Below are positions 36,901-46,443 of a stretch of DNA of 64,000 nucleotides, piece after piece; the first letter of the stretch is position 1, and each line of letters begins with the position of its first letter. Under the pieces are notes generated by a model. The model saw only the letters and a program-made list of their open reading frames with translations. It made no database searches and was not told the DNA's origin. Where the stretch lies: assembly GCF_008831285.2 (NCBI RefSeq), contig NC_045145.1, forward strand, positions 19,050,040 through 19,114,039, read 5' to 3'. This stretch comes from Nymphaea colorata. Taxonomy: Eukaryota > Streptophyta > Magnoliopsida > Nymphaeales > Nymphaeaceae. The position numbers were made by a program, and so were the translations under genes.

Positions 36901-38665
36901 GGCGGCGGCGGCAGTGGCAGCAGCGGCGGCGGCGGCGGCGGTAGTGGCAGCGGCAGCGGCGGCGGTGACTGCAGTGGTGGCGATGGTAGCGGTGAGAGAT
37001 ATTAGGGTTGGAACTTCACAAACCCTAAAAATTTCCCAAACTCGTCGGCTCTGATACCATGTAGAAACACGAACAAGAAGAGGAAGAGAAACAACGATCA
37101 CGATGTAACGTGGAAAAACCCTCAACAAGAGGAAAAAAACCACGAATGAGGAGGAGCCGGTGCCCACTAGCCGCCAGACTCTCTCTCTCCTTTGTCTTTC
37201 ATTCACACCATAAGGATTAGGGTTACACAACTTAAATAATGCCCAACAAGGGCTACAAGTTGGATCGGATACGGATCCGGACCCGGTCCCGAGACCCATC
37301 TAACATACTTCAACAGTTTTTATAAATGAGTGTGCTGGGTTTGTTTTTTGTTTTTGTTGATATTATCATGACAACAGAGGGCTAATAGAGGAAATGGAAA
37401 ATAATGTTAAAACAATCTAGGCTTCTTTTTTGTTTTTGCTGATATTATCATGACATCTTTTATAATATGTTGCATGTTTAAAAGATATACAAAGTAGACA
37501 AATTTTTTTATTTGTATATTTACATTTATAGACAGAAAGAGGTATAGAACATGATACAATATATGCTTGGCATGGTAAACTTGTAAAATTATGAGAAAGG
37601 AGCAGAGTTCTACCTTGGTCGCGGAAAATCCACTGCAGGAATGGAGACAAGGAAACAAGGAATGTCTAACCAAAGAACAGTAAAAGGGTTCAGTATGGAT
37701 AGCCCATCTAATTGAGAGCTTCAACAATAAGGGTTACAAGAAGATTTGTTGGGATATCCTCAGTTTGTGCATGTCATCTTCAAGCACAAAGATCATAACA
37801 AACACCACTGCTAAAAAGAAAAAAAGTGGTATCCTGCTAGGTTATGTAGATCCAAAAAATGTACTAATATGTGGATCACAAAATTAGAATTTTAGAGTTC
37901 CTGTTAGGAGTGGTCTTCCTATCATTTATGTACCACACCAGTCAACCCACCATTGGAGCTAGAAAAAAAGAGAAAAATATTCTTCTCTGACAATTATAAA
38001 ACACCATGTTGCCTATACCTGTCTAAAGTCTAAACGGCTTTTGTTTATATCTCACATAGGTTCCATTGCATCTAAGTTTGTTAAGTCTTTCTTGGTTTAA
38101 GGGCTATGAGCAATCTGTTCTGAAGTGCCAATTCAAGTCAAATGGCATCGTGAAAGTATCTGCAGCTTTTTCTTCAACGTTTTGAGCTTCTATTCAATTT
38201 TGTACTTTAAAGTAATGGTCTGGCTAAATATGCTTAATTTGATGTTTGATTCATTACCTTCACAGCCATTAACACTGAAACTTACATGTTTGGCCTCGTA
38301 TTTCATCCTTTTGTTAAACTTCTTTGAGAAGACCACCTTATCAAAACTGAAGTGGCTTTTTTCACATCTTGTTGGCATAGACTCCTTCCAAATTTAACTG
38401 CAAGAGACAACAGAATTGAACTATCATGCCAAAGTTTTCATTGGCATTTGCCATTTTCTTTGTATGCCCTTTTGCTGAAAAGCATTTGATCCTAATGCAA
38501 TGGGTAGAGTTCATCCAAACTTTTGCTGTGCAGTGAACACGAGGCTTGAAGCCTAAGATTCTGAATGTTTTGTTTTTAACTTTGATGTAGGAATTCCATT
38601 TGATTGAGAAAGGTGAACTTGCTCCTCTGCATGACTTGATTGACTCCATTGTTCTTTCCTATTGA
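27941..38665 (+). CDS. MOB1: MOB kinase activator 1 (MOB1), 7 exons
   Basis: Adaptor of the Hippo-like pathway that binds and activates NDR/LATS-type kinases; in plants it affects growth, cell division plane and gametogenesis (family knowledge). Exons: 27941-27966, 29551-29599, 30404-30512, 30716-30809, 31647-31780, 31864-32027 and 38591-38665. All junctions are GT-AG and the phases close to 216 aa, the normal size. Characteristic strings include [39 protein letters not shown] and [19 protein letters not shown]. The four zinc ligands are present: C80, C85, H162 and H167. The product begins [11 protein letters not shown], one residue longer than the usual MSLFGLGRNQ. Intron 6 is 6,563 bp because a copia retrotransposon (32412-37315) is inserted in antisense; the coding sequence is untouched. 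The exon 1 ATG is only 26 bases from its donor, as is usual for this gene. Confidence 0.96.
28261..28282. repeat. Poly-T run of 22 in MOB1 intron 1
   Basis: A mononucleotide run of 22 T inside the 1.6-kb first intron. Confidence 0.9.
32407..32411. repeat. Target-site duplication, left copy (gtttt)
   Basis: The five bases gtttt lie directly outside the left LTR and recur directly outside the right LTR at 37316-37320. This matches the 5-bp staggered cut of LTR-retrotransposon integrases. Confidence 0.85.
32412..32667 (-). repeat. Copia 3' LTR
   Basis: 256 bp with TG/CA termini. It matches the copy at 37060-37315 at every position I compared. Confidence 0.95.
32662..36249 (-). CDS. Copia pol polyprotein (protease, integrase, reverse transcriptase, RNase H), gag missing
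   Basis: Polyprotein that processes itself and copies and integrates the element. The open frame is 1,195 codons without a stop. Protease: [11 protein letters not shown] with the catalytic DSG at about residues 104-106. GAG-pre-integrase zinc finger: WHERLGH (H241, H246) with CDVC (C270, C273). Integrase: D300 in HSDVWGP, D363 in RSDNA and E399 in GVAER, an exact D-35-E spacing. Reverse transcriptase: about residues 690-935, with [10 protein letters not shown] and the catalytic YVDD at 872-875. RNase H: about 1030-1170, with [15 protein letters not shown] and YCDNKSA. The first 83 residues look unlike any gag, so translation may start at M84 (position 36000), only about 20 residues before the protease. 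The stop codon overlaps the LTR by a few bases. All catalytic residues are present, so the enzymes could be functional if a capsid is supplied by another element. Confidence 0.95.
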   Translation of the reverse strand: MLGFGSWILFPARRTCGETSTRGRLQPEREKAPLPSSDIDDRFPQSTFCSLLGLIGNPDITARWCSLLSSVHLLLPPVGLSVIMAASSSIDVMADCRMGEWIIDSGATHHMTGDPKVFHGYKLSSGKDRVSLADGSSISVAGKGSLPLLNKFLVHNALHVPHIPLNLLSVSKITKELNCELIFSADRCVMQDLVTGKRIGIGLASDGLYRLPMRAAQALMTAISQATKNREDSLQLLLRWHERLGHLPFGLLRQLFPDICSRLDMTMVSCDVCHLAKHVRASYPLSSHRSNEVFAMIHSDVWGPAGIPSCHGFQYFITFIDDYSRNTIVYLLKDRSEVPTVIETFIAYVETQYGASVKTFRSDNAREYMCQSVDSFFRKKGIVHETSCSYTPPQNGVAERKNRQLLNMTRALLFQRHVPKKYWGDAVLTSAYLINRLPSRVLNGKTPHSLLPGTREPFSLPLRVFGCVCFIHNHSPHIKKLDPRSIKGIFLGYSPTQKGYKCRDPSTGRAYVTKDVTFLEHVSYFGENPLQGEYSMSREEYSPSQEIQFTDFLDYRRDSVGPSSEVHEQEKNGECSTEAEEKCNRLFGQVYSRRRVCTDEMTGGENSTPNPISPSLDDPSRAQKQPVEEEIQTVAASEELPIALRKGVRSCTQHPIGNFVSYSRLSKDYKCFVSSLSLTMIPRNVAEAQSDPKWTYAMQEEMEALRRNMTWEVVKIPEAAHLVGSKWVYTIKYKPDGSVERYKARLVAKGFSQKYGIDYLETFAPVAKMKTVRVIISLAVMKEWKMYQLDVKNAFLNGDLEEEVYMCMPPGYEEPGKCCKLRKALYGLKQSPRAWFERLRLVMRQCGYHQGNGDHTLFVKRNKQKVTILLVYVDDMIVTGDDEDEIMKLKKLLAIEFDLKDLGKLKYFLGIEIARSGTSLVLNQRKYTLDLLKETGKLGCRPASTPLDAGHKLSLRDGEPLCEEAKRRYQCLVGKLIYLTLTRPDITFAVNVMSQFMHAPTDAHLKVVDRILCYLKRNPGKGLLYVKQDTLGIEGYSDADWAGCIDTRRSTSGYCIYLGGNLIVWRSKRQDVCSRSSAEAEYRAVAMGVSELLWLKVLLTDIGIKVEEPMKMYCDNKSAINLANNPVLHDRTKHVEIDRHFIRERIDAKELILPYMRSEDQTADVLTKALSSTSFERNVSKLGMFDMYAQLEGEC
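32668..32676 (-). promoter_or_regulatory. Polypurine tract of the copia element
   Basis: On the minus strand GAGGGGGAG directly precedes the 3' LTR. This is the expected plus-strand DNA primer for reverse transcription. Confidence 0.85.
36250..37047 (-). other. Copia leader lacking gag
   Basis: This stretch lies between the primer-binding site and pol, where gag is normally encoded. On the minus strand I find no capsid-like frame and no C-x2-C-x4-H-x4-C zinc knuckle. About 36755-36995 is a GGC/GCA/GGT triplet tract. The rest is unremarkable mixed sequence with short frames only. Confidence 0.7.
36755..36995. repeat. GGC/GCA-rich triplet tract inside the copia leader
   Basis: About 240 bp built almost entirely of ggc, agc, gca and ggt triplets, far more GC-rich than its surroundings. 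On the minus strand one frame encodes a long alanine-rich run, another a proline/leucine-rich run; on the plus strand they read as glycine/serine or alanine. It looks like triplet-repeat expansion or captured coding-type sequence. Confidence 0.85.
37048..37059 (-). promoter_or_regulatory. Primer-binding site (initiator Met tRNA)
   Basis: The minus strand reads TGGTATCAGAGC directly after the 5' LTR. This is the standard copia primer site, complementary to the 3' end of plant initiator-methionine tRNA. Confidence 0.93.
37060..37315 (-). repeat. Copia 5' LTR
   Basis: 256 bp with TG/CA termini, the same sequence as the copy at 32412-32667. It would carry the element's promoter and transcription start. 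Confidence 0.95.
37316..37320. repeat. Target-site duplication, right copy (gtttt)
   Basis: Matches the five bases at 32407-32411 on the other side of the element. Confidence 0.85.
37344..37454. repeat. Two-copy 30-bp repeat beside the copia element
   Basis: A T-rich unit containing gatattatcatgaca occurs at about 37344-37373 and 37425-37454 with one substitution. It lies in MOB1 intron 6, just outside the retrotransposon. Confidence 0.75.
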
Positions 38666-40926
38666 AATCTTCTAAACATGCTCAAAATTCCAGTGAAGAA
38701 ACCAGAAAACAGTTGAAACTTGAAAGGAGTTGATGCGACAGATACATTAGTTTCACAATGTTGATAGAGCAAATCTATCGTCCTTTTCAACATTCGTATG
38801 GTGGATGCCTGTCTAACCTCTGGAGCCCAGTGCTGATGTGGGTCTGCACCGTTGTGTATATTTGGTGCACGTGATGTTTCAAGTGCTCATTCTTCTGTTC
38901 TTCCCTCGTTTGATCAGTTCTCTTCTGCACTTCCAGAGTCCTAGGTTGCTTCTGAACTTGGATGGTTATTACGTCATGCAGTGGTGTCTTCTGACTGTTG
39001 CTGTTATTGATAGTGATGTTCTTTAACTTATATAATAGCAGCCTCATATGTGATTGGAGCATGTCTTTTCTGTCACTATTGGTTATCTGAATGGCAGTAT
39101 GTTGCTGTTTATGCTTGTTTTCTGATGAGGGCAGTTGGGGTTGGTGGCTAGACTCAGTTTCTTAGATGAATGAAAATCTGTCGGTTTGACAGATATGCGG
39201 GTCTCAAAATTGGCTTGCTGAATTTGATTTTTGGTGCAACAGGTTTTGATTATCAGGTGGGTTTAGACATGCCGTTGCGTGTGGGTAGTGCAAATGTGTA
39301 ATGTTTTCTAGGTCAACCATGGTAAATGATATAAATCCAAGGTTGGTATATTGAACCTCGGCTTGTTTCATCGATAAGCCTAGGCGAATTCAAGTTTCAT
39401 AAAGAATTGGTTCAAGATTGGACATAGTTCTAAGCTTGTGGAAACTTGAGCCAACTTCTTCAGCAGTAAGGTCAAATTGTTTCCGTGCTAAAACAAGTAG
39501 AACTTGAACTCTTAAAGCCACTCTAATAGAAAAAGAAACGTTTTGACTTTACATCTGCTTTTAGAAAGCTGCAAAATATGAGCCAACTGGTTGGTATTGT
39601 TTGTGTTTGGCATGTTGAGCTGATCACAGGGCTGTCTTTACGAGTTCTATACGAACTTTGGAAAGCTGATTAGAGCAGCTCTCTCCTTCTCCCAGCTCAG
39701 GGCACAATATCTTCTTCCAAAGATGATGTCGGGCCTATAAACACGAGCGGATATTTCCTATTTGAACCTAGGAAAAATATCAGCCTAAAGTTAAAACGTA
39801 ACTGGTACATCTTCTCAAAATTACACCAAGTTTATGGCCAGTTGCCCAGAGAAAGTGTACCTTGCACTGTTTATCTTGTTGCGGTTGTTTTAATGTAAAA
39901 CTTTTTGGTTCCTATTGTTTTGTTCTTGGAACTTCATTTTGGCCTGCGACAGAAGCACCATATCTAGATACCTCCAATCTGAAGGCTGTTAGCCTACTTG
40001 CCTTGCACGGTTGCAAGATCTCATCCATGGTGCAATTGCGAAATGGTGTCGAAACTTTTGTACTCTACAGATTGTTGCTAGTATGTAAATGGTGCACTCC
40101 AACATCCTTCAACTTGAAGGTCTGTTAAGTCCAACTGTTTAGCTACATGGATGAAGCGACGTTCCTTTTGGCTGTCGATGCTCGCATGTTCATGTCATAC
40201 GTGTGTTTGATGTGGCGGACGAGGCAGATTTTCCCTCCTGGATGCTGCTTCTGCCCCAGAAAATGACGTTCTTTTGATCAGGAGAAAGTAATGATATAGA
40301 GGGTAATCGAGGTTCGACCGTCGTTACTATTCAACGGTATATGTCCATTTCTCTTAACCTCTCGCGCTCAAGACAAAGGCACTGTTCTTCAATAAATGAT
40401 GGTAATCTTATTATCATGTAAATTCATAATACACCAGCACAATAATGACTGGTTATAGAAAAATAAAAAATAAATGAAATAGGCAAATCATACAGCAGAG
40501 TAGTAGCCGAGGGAAGAAAGAACGTAGTATCCTTTGCAACTCTCTGTACAAGTATATTCCCTGCTTCTTTCATCAAGTTGAAATATAAAGTATTAACATC
40601 CAAGTTCTTTACACCAACAGGTCGATCTTCCATCTGCTGGCCAGGGTGTGATCATACTCTCTTTGCTGCCACTGCCTCCATGCTGCAAAAGAAATTCTAT
40701 CCTTTTTCCACCGCCAAATCAGCTTCAAAACACATTGACCATGACCAGTATTGTATTGGACACACGAGCTATTTTACGCAGCGACCACCATATCATCTTG
40801 CAGTTACCAACCGCCTGCTTCAAGCTGGTTGTTGACCATGACCATCGAATCATGTTGCTTCCTGTATGTGTCTTTTCATTTTTTGCAGTCTGAAAACATG
40901 TAAGTTGATCTCTGAACAGATCTCTT
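38666..40926. other. Spacer between the convergent MOB1 and O-fucosyltransferase genes
   Basis: About 2.3 kb containing the two 3' UTRs and AT-rich sequence. I see no further coding region, inverted-repeat element or RNA gene in it. Confidence 0.6.
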
Positions 40927-43900
40927 CTAACTGGAGTCCCTCCTACTTTCACAAATACAACCTGGCAAAGGATTTGCATAGAAGCTCTCTTCAAGCTTTG
41001 GGAATTCACCAGGCTCCCTCAAGTATGGAGCCCCATTACGTTCTTCATGCAGCCTTTTTACTTTTGAACTAAACGTCTCCCATAAGATCTTCCCTTCATC
41101 AAGCTCATCAACAAACCTTACGAAGTTCTCTCTGTCAATTGAAAGCATGTTAATAGCAGAACCAATAATTCATCTTCAGTGCAGTAATAACACTAAAAGC
41201 TAAAAGTATCATTAAATGGGTAACATACAGAAACACCCAAAAGGAAGAAGAAAATGGAAAAGGGACCTCATATGCGAGAAACCAAAACGGCTCAACAAAA
41301 TGTCTGGTGTCTTTAGCATTCAACATTAGCTGAGAAAACATGGACGTCTTATCATGGTCAACCTTAACCTTGTTAGAAACGTGACTCTGTCACACTCTCT
41401 CTTAACACACCAAGAGAAGAGGAAAACAGAAGAAGAGAGAGGAAAAAGACACAAAGATTTAAGTTGTTTAGAGACAGCGTCCTCCTACATCCATGGCCGC
41501 CCCACACAGCAGGTTTTTACTATTACAGAAATATACAGAGTACAAAGAGAAATCTACCCCCTCATAAACATGGGATTAGGGCAAAACCCACAAAGCAGAT
41601 TAGGCTGCACACTCCAACAATGCTCGAGGATCTTAATATCTTTCAAGAAAAACGAATTAGGTTTGACACTAGTAATGCATCCTAGCTCTTTCAGTCCCTT
41701 ACCTATTTGGCTTGCAATTTTCCTCGGTCCAAAGCGAAACCAAGTCCTTGGTGCTCTCTCGTTTGGCTGTAACCTTCCTAACAGCATTGGACAATATAGC
41801 TTCGGCTTTTGAGAGGTACAGGGCCTATGGTGTCTGAAGACTGTGAACTAACTACATGCACAATAATCCACAGTCCATCGCTCCAAAGTCACATCCTTCA
41901 GACTTCTATGCGCACAATCTAAGCCACATATTTTGCTTTGTTTTTGTCCTCACTTCTGTGCAAGTCAAACAGTAGCACATCGCTATGCATGCCTAGAACA
42001 TATTTTTTTTCACAACCATGGTATAGTCATCCGTATCCAGTAAATCAGAAGTACTAAATTCAACACACAGACAGGAAAACCAGAACGAACAGCCAATGGA
42101 GTATCTGGAAGAGAAGCAAGGAAGAAAATTAACTACAGCAAATACTTGGTTTGAAGTGATTGCAGAAAAAAATTACCTGTCTGGGCTTATTGTTTTTCTG
42201 AAATTCTCGAAACGTCTGTGGCCCTTGACAGCCTTTGCCATGTTCCCATCATAAGTGTATATGAACACGTCACTCTCAAGAGCAACAATATAGTCTAATC
42301 CAGCAAGCATGTTTTGGTGATTTTTAAAAGTACTTAGTTCATCCTCTGTAGCAAGAGTAGAGTGAGTATGTATGTTGGGAAAGTCATTCTTGAGATATTG
42401 CAGGCTGCCATTGCCATAAGCTTCCCCAGCTACTAAGTAAATATTAGTGGTTGAAGGGAACCCCAATGCTTTCAATAGAAGGGATGTCTCCCTGGGTGTC
42501 ATGGGGCAACCTCCCTGCTTCCTTCTTTCAGCACCATCTATTTCCTTTTCCTTCCAATGGCTCACCTCATATCGCATGCGTCGAAGCTCTTCACCTTCTT
42601 CCATTGTTAAATTATGGGTGCAACCAGTGAAAGCCAGCATATCCTTTTCATACCTTCCATAATGAAAAACAAAGTGTTACTTGAATAAAAAAGAGTTCTT
42701 TTGGTCAAGTTCAGCCCAAAAAGGGAAACAATCTGCAACTTTATCACTTGTGCTACATATAGCAGTGGATACAGATCAGCAAAGGAGCAATATGCTCCAC
42801 GGAACCTGTTCTGAAGCAAGCCAGTCCAGTGGCATCTTATAACAGGAAGAATTGGGGTATCCCTGCTTTATAAGCACTCTAGCATGCATCCTAAAAGGAA
42901 GCCAGAATTTCCAACAGAATTTAGGAGTCAGAAGGCTTGGACTAGCATAAAGTTACCTGAGGTGAAGAGCAATAAAGGGGCTCCCGTTTGTGTGCATTCT
43001 TGAAACCAAGGTCTTCCCCAGTTCCTGAATTGGAGCCGAATATTTCAATGCTTCGTAGCATGCTCGGCACCTTAGTTTCTGTATAGAACTTGGAAGTTCA
43101 TTGTTTGCAAGCCGTGAATCAGTATGAGTTAAATACATGACTCTGTGCTGCTTTAGCAGAGGAAGAACTTCGGTTTTGTAGTAATTGACCTGAACAAAAT
43201 AAACCAAAAGTCATTTTCATCAATGGCATCATAGGTTTTGAAAAATAAGAAACTGAAAAACAGGGTGTGCTAGGAGACCTTAGACCAGGAGATGGGGGTC
43301 TTCCTGAAGGGCTCAATTTCCACCAAGTCGGAGGGCAATGTCTCGACTATATTGATATCATGTTTTAGTGTGTGAATAAAGTGCTGCCAATCAAATAGGT
43401 CCTTGAAACCACTAACAATAAGAAAACGATTGATCAGACGTGCATATCCAATAAGGGCAATTTAAAAGATGAAGAAAACAGCTGATCACAGCGCAAGACC
43501 TTTCGTCAGCCCAATAGGAAGTGTGATCCAATGAAGGAAGAACAAGGGTTGCCTTCATGATTTTAGCGACAGCAGCCATGTCACATATCTGCATTGTAGG
43601 TGATGATTCAGTCAGAATCTACTTTGGAGGAAAACAAAGATTATTTCTTGAATGAGTATGTAGTTGTACCCCAAATCTCATCTGATTCAGACCACCGTTA
43701 GCATTTATTAGGAGATAACCATTTGTCTTAGTATCAGGTCCTGCATGTGGAAGGAGGACCAATAAGATAGGAATCTTTCGTATTCCTAAATAATCAACCA
43801 GAGTAGACAGTGGTGAACTTACTCTTATAGTTTTTCGGACGATCAATACATTGCTTAAAATCTTCACTATCTGGCTTGGACCAAACACCTGAATACTGAA

Positions 43901-45231
43901 GCAATAAACGAGATGATCAGTCGAAGAGCATCAACGCTTTGGAGCAAAAAACAGAGAAAGAGATTTGCATAGTTAACGTACATCAGATTTGGGCATCGCG
44001 CTGTCGTCTAAAACTGATGAAAACATCATCAAGGAACGCTCACCATCACTGCCCTCCGTATACCAAAGCTGGCCCTTGTTGCCTGAGATCTTATCGCCAA
44101 ACGTTGCATCACCATGGAGGTTCTGAAATATCATGCAACTTGGTGAAACGAAGCACAAGGTGCCCTTTGGAAGTCACCGTATTTGCTCATTACGAGCTCT
44201 ACTTTGTCACAAGTTGTATGGAATACCAACAAACTCAGCAAAGCATTCATCTTGAGAAAAAAGGTTGAAATGTAGCAACGAAGTTAAAAATTATTGATTA
44301 GCTTTTCTCAGTAAAGGCACAAAGAGTTAGTAAATGCCATAACTTGGCATTCTTAGCTAAATTTCGGGCATTTTTAGCAAGAATTAAGCCAACCACAACC
44401 CAAAATATGTTGCCAGAGACCATGATAAATTCATCGAATACTGAATTTCTAAGAAAAATTACGAGATAATTACTGGAAAACACTAAATCAGCTCCTCCCC
44501 AGAAAGGAAATTATTTATCTTTAGAAGAACTGGGTGCCCGACAAGAATATTCAGTTAACATTTCATACCGAACCCAGTTCTCCTAAGTATGAGAGTGATG
44601 AAATTCTGAAAACACAAAATCTATAACTAGAAAGTGGGAATCCTATAGATGATAAAAAAAAGGACGAAAAAAGTGGTTGCAAGAAAAAAATGCACCATGA
44701 AAGAACAAGAAATAAGAGAGATGTAATGAAACCCACCGTGAAATCATGCGTGTTTTCAATATCAGATCCATCCCAAAATAAGGTGGAGATCTTCAATATT
44801 CCAAGGAACAAGCAAGCTCCACAAAAGGCATAGAATATCAGGCGACTCAATCTCTTTTTCCCGAAGGCTCTGACTCCAAAATCTACCAGCGACGGAGAGT
44901 AAGATTTCTTCAGCAAGCCCTTGCCAAACAGGTGCCGTTGCTGGTAAGCATACCAATGATGGTAGCTGTTGGGATTGCCGCCGTCACTGACGCTGGTGGT
45001 GGCATTGCAGCAGCTGGTGGTCCTGGCCTGCGGTTCTGAATCTCCGCCAGGATGGTGATGGTGGCTGTTGTGCTTGTGTCCGGAGATTTCCGATCTTGGG
45101 GAGTGGAGCTGCAGCTCTAAATCATGGTTGGCCTTGAAGGAGTGGCCTCTCCTTGTCATTGGGCCTGAGAATCTGGGGCTGTTCACTCTGTTGGGCGCCC
45201 CTGCCTCTTCTTCCACACTGCTAGGGTGCAT
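40927..45231 (-). CDS. GDP-fucose protein O-fucosyltransferase family (Golgi), 9 exons
   Basis: Probable Golgi type II membrane glycosyltransferase of the plant O-FucT family; members act in pectin or other wall-polymer synthesis or protein glycosylation, and the acceptor here is unknown. Minus-strand exons in order: 45231-44737, 44122-43982, 43895-43823, 43740-43670, 43588-43500, 43411-43279, 43189-42957, 42653-42177 and 41131-40927. All are GT-AG, phases close, and the product is 638 aa. A cytosolic tail with the family motif [16 protein letters not shown] precedes a membrane segment at about 130-153 ([16 protein letters not shown]). The catalytic domain runs from about 244 ([18 protein letters not shown]) through [14 protein letters not shown] (HLR at 410-412, the GDP-sugar-binding arginine position), [11 protein letters not shown] and [11 protein letters not shown] to a [20 protein letters not shown] tail. 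An in-frame ATG at 45294 would add 21 residues; the 45231 start is preferred because it begins near the conserved tail. Confidence 0.93.
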
Positions 45232-46135
45232 TCCTGTCAGTTCCTTCTGAAAGACACACCGAGAGAAAGAGAGAGGTTTCTGCCTATATAGCACGAAAGA
45301 TGAAGTCGACTCGGCGATCTTGTGGTAGGTCTACTGGCGTATTGCAGCAACCCGAGAGGGGAATTTGATGGTTTTTTTCTTTCAATTTTCCACCTTTATT
45401 TCCACCTCATTCAGGGAAGAACCGCAGAAGATTCCTGCAATTATATCAGACACGGCTTCTGTTGGAAGACGAGTCTTCTCTGACATGATGTCATTCAAGT
45501 CTTCTTCCCGACTCGAAAGAGGCCTGCCTACGATCACGTCCGCCGCCAGCTCTTCGAACCATCGATACTATACCTGCAGCAAATCGAACGCACCAAATGA
45601 CCACATAAACTAACTAGATCTCTCTGATGGGTTCTGTCCGTTCACCCACCAAACGTAACTCTTTGTGCCAATGGGTGAAACCAGCGGGTTTTATTTGAAG
45701 TGAATTATCTGAGGTATATGAAACTTTATATCAGACATCGACGCACCTCTTGACCTCAAAACACAAACGTAAACGGGATTTTCACTCTCATTGAAATGAT
45801 ACAATATTCTTCTAGTCCCACCTAAGTTTTCCCTTACTGCCAGCAGTAGTGGTAATACAGGCTCGAGTTGATCACAAACCATGCGAATTCTTCGGCTCGG
45901 TCACATGCATGAGCCTGTGATTCGAATAAACATAAGGGCAGAATCGGGTAAACGATCCCTGAGAAGAAAAAGGAAAAAGGGAAGAACGGGCTCCTCCTGG
46001 AAGTCTGCTTACTTTGAGGGACAAAAGAAACAAGCAGCACGCTTCCGAGCCACCGCCGAATTGACAAACTACCCAAACTGGTTGCGTGGTCAAACTACCA
46101 ATCTCGGGGGGCCGCCCCGTGTGCCGGACGTTCTC

Positions 46136-46170
46136 CCGTCGCCGTCGCCATCGCCATCGCCGTCACCCGC
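46136..46170. repeat. Hexanucleotide tcgccg/tcgcca microsatellite
   Basis: About five tandem copies of a GC-rich hexamer, with minor variation. Confidence 0.8.
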
Positions 46171-46399
46171 ACCTCATCAGTTAACTCTTCAACGCTAGGA
46201 AATGCCTCCACTCGTTCTGAAAGGATATTTTACTTACTAAAAACCAAAACGCGAATGCATTCATCACAATTCACTAAGAATGCCACATTCGCCGAAGGAA
46301 GTACGAAGCGGGACATTCTGGTCATTCTAAGTTCAGTCGTCCACGTGACAGATACATTGATATCGAAAACTTTTAATACCGCACGGTACAATTATTTTG

Positions 46400-46443
46400 C
46401 GTTAACGAATTTCTTGGTAAATTCGTTAACGAATTTCTTGGTA
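46400..46443. repeat. 20-bp direct repeat, period 24
   Basis: cgttaacgaatttcttggta occurs at 46400-46419 and 46424-46443. Confidence 0.9.

Larger units (their letters stand above)
32412..37315 (-). mobile_element. Full-length Ty1/copia LTR retrotransposon in MOB1 intron 6
   Basis: A 4,904-bp element lying antisense to MOB1. It has two 256-bp LTRs (32412-32667 and 37060-37315) with TG...CA ends that read the same in both copies, and a 5-bp gtttt target duplication. A primer-binding site complementary to initiator-Met tRNA abuts the 5' LTR, and a GAGGGGGAG polypurine tract abuts the 3' LTR. The internal region encodes one uninterrupted pol with protease, integrase, reverse transcriptase and RNase H in that order, which defines the copia superfamily. 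No gag is recognisable: the 0.8 kb between the primer site and pol has no capsid or CCHC zinc-knuckle motif, and instead holds a GGC/GCA-rich triplet tract. Matching LTRs indicate a very recent insertion. Confidence 0.97.

Noticed and set aside
36655..37054. Plus-strand glycine/serine and alanine-rich frames
   Set aside because: They are simply the triplet tract of the copia leader read on the wrong strand.
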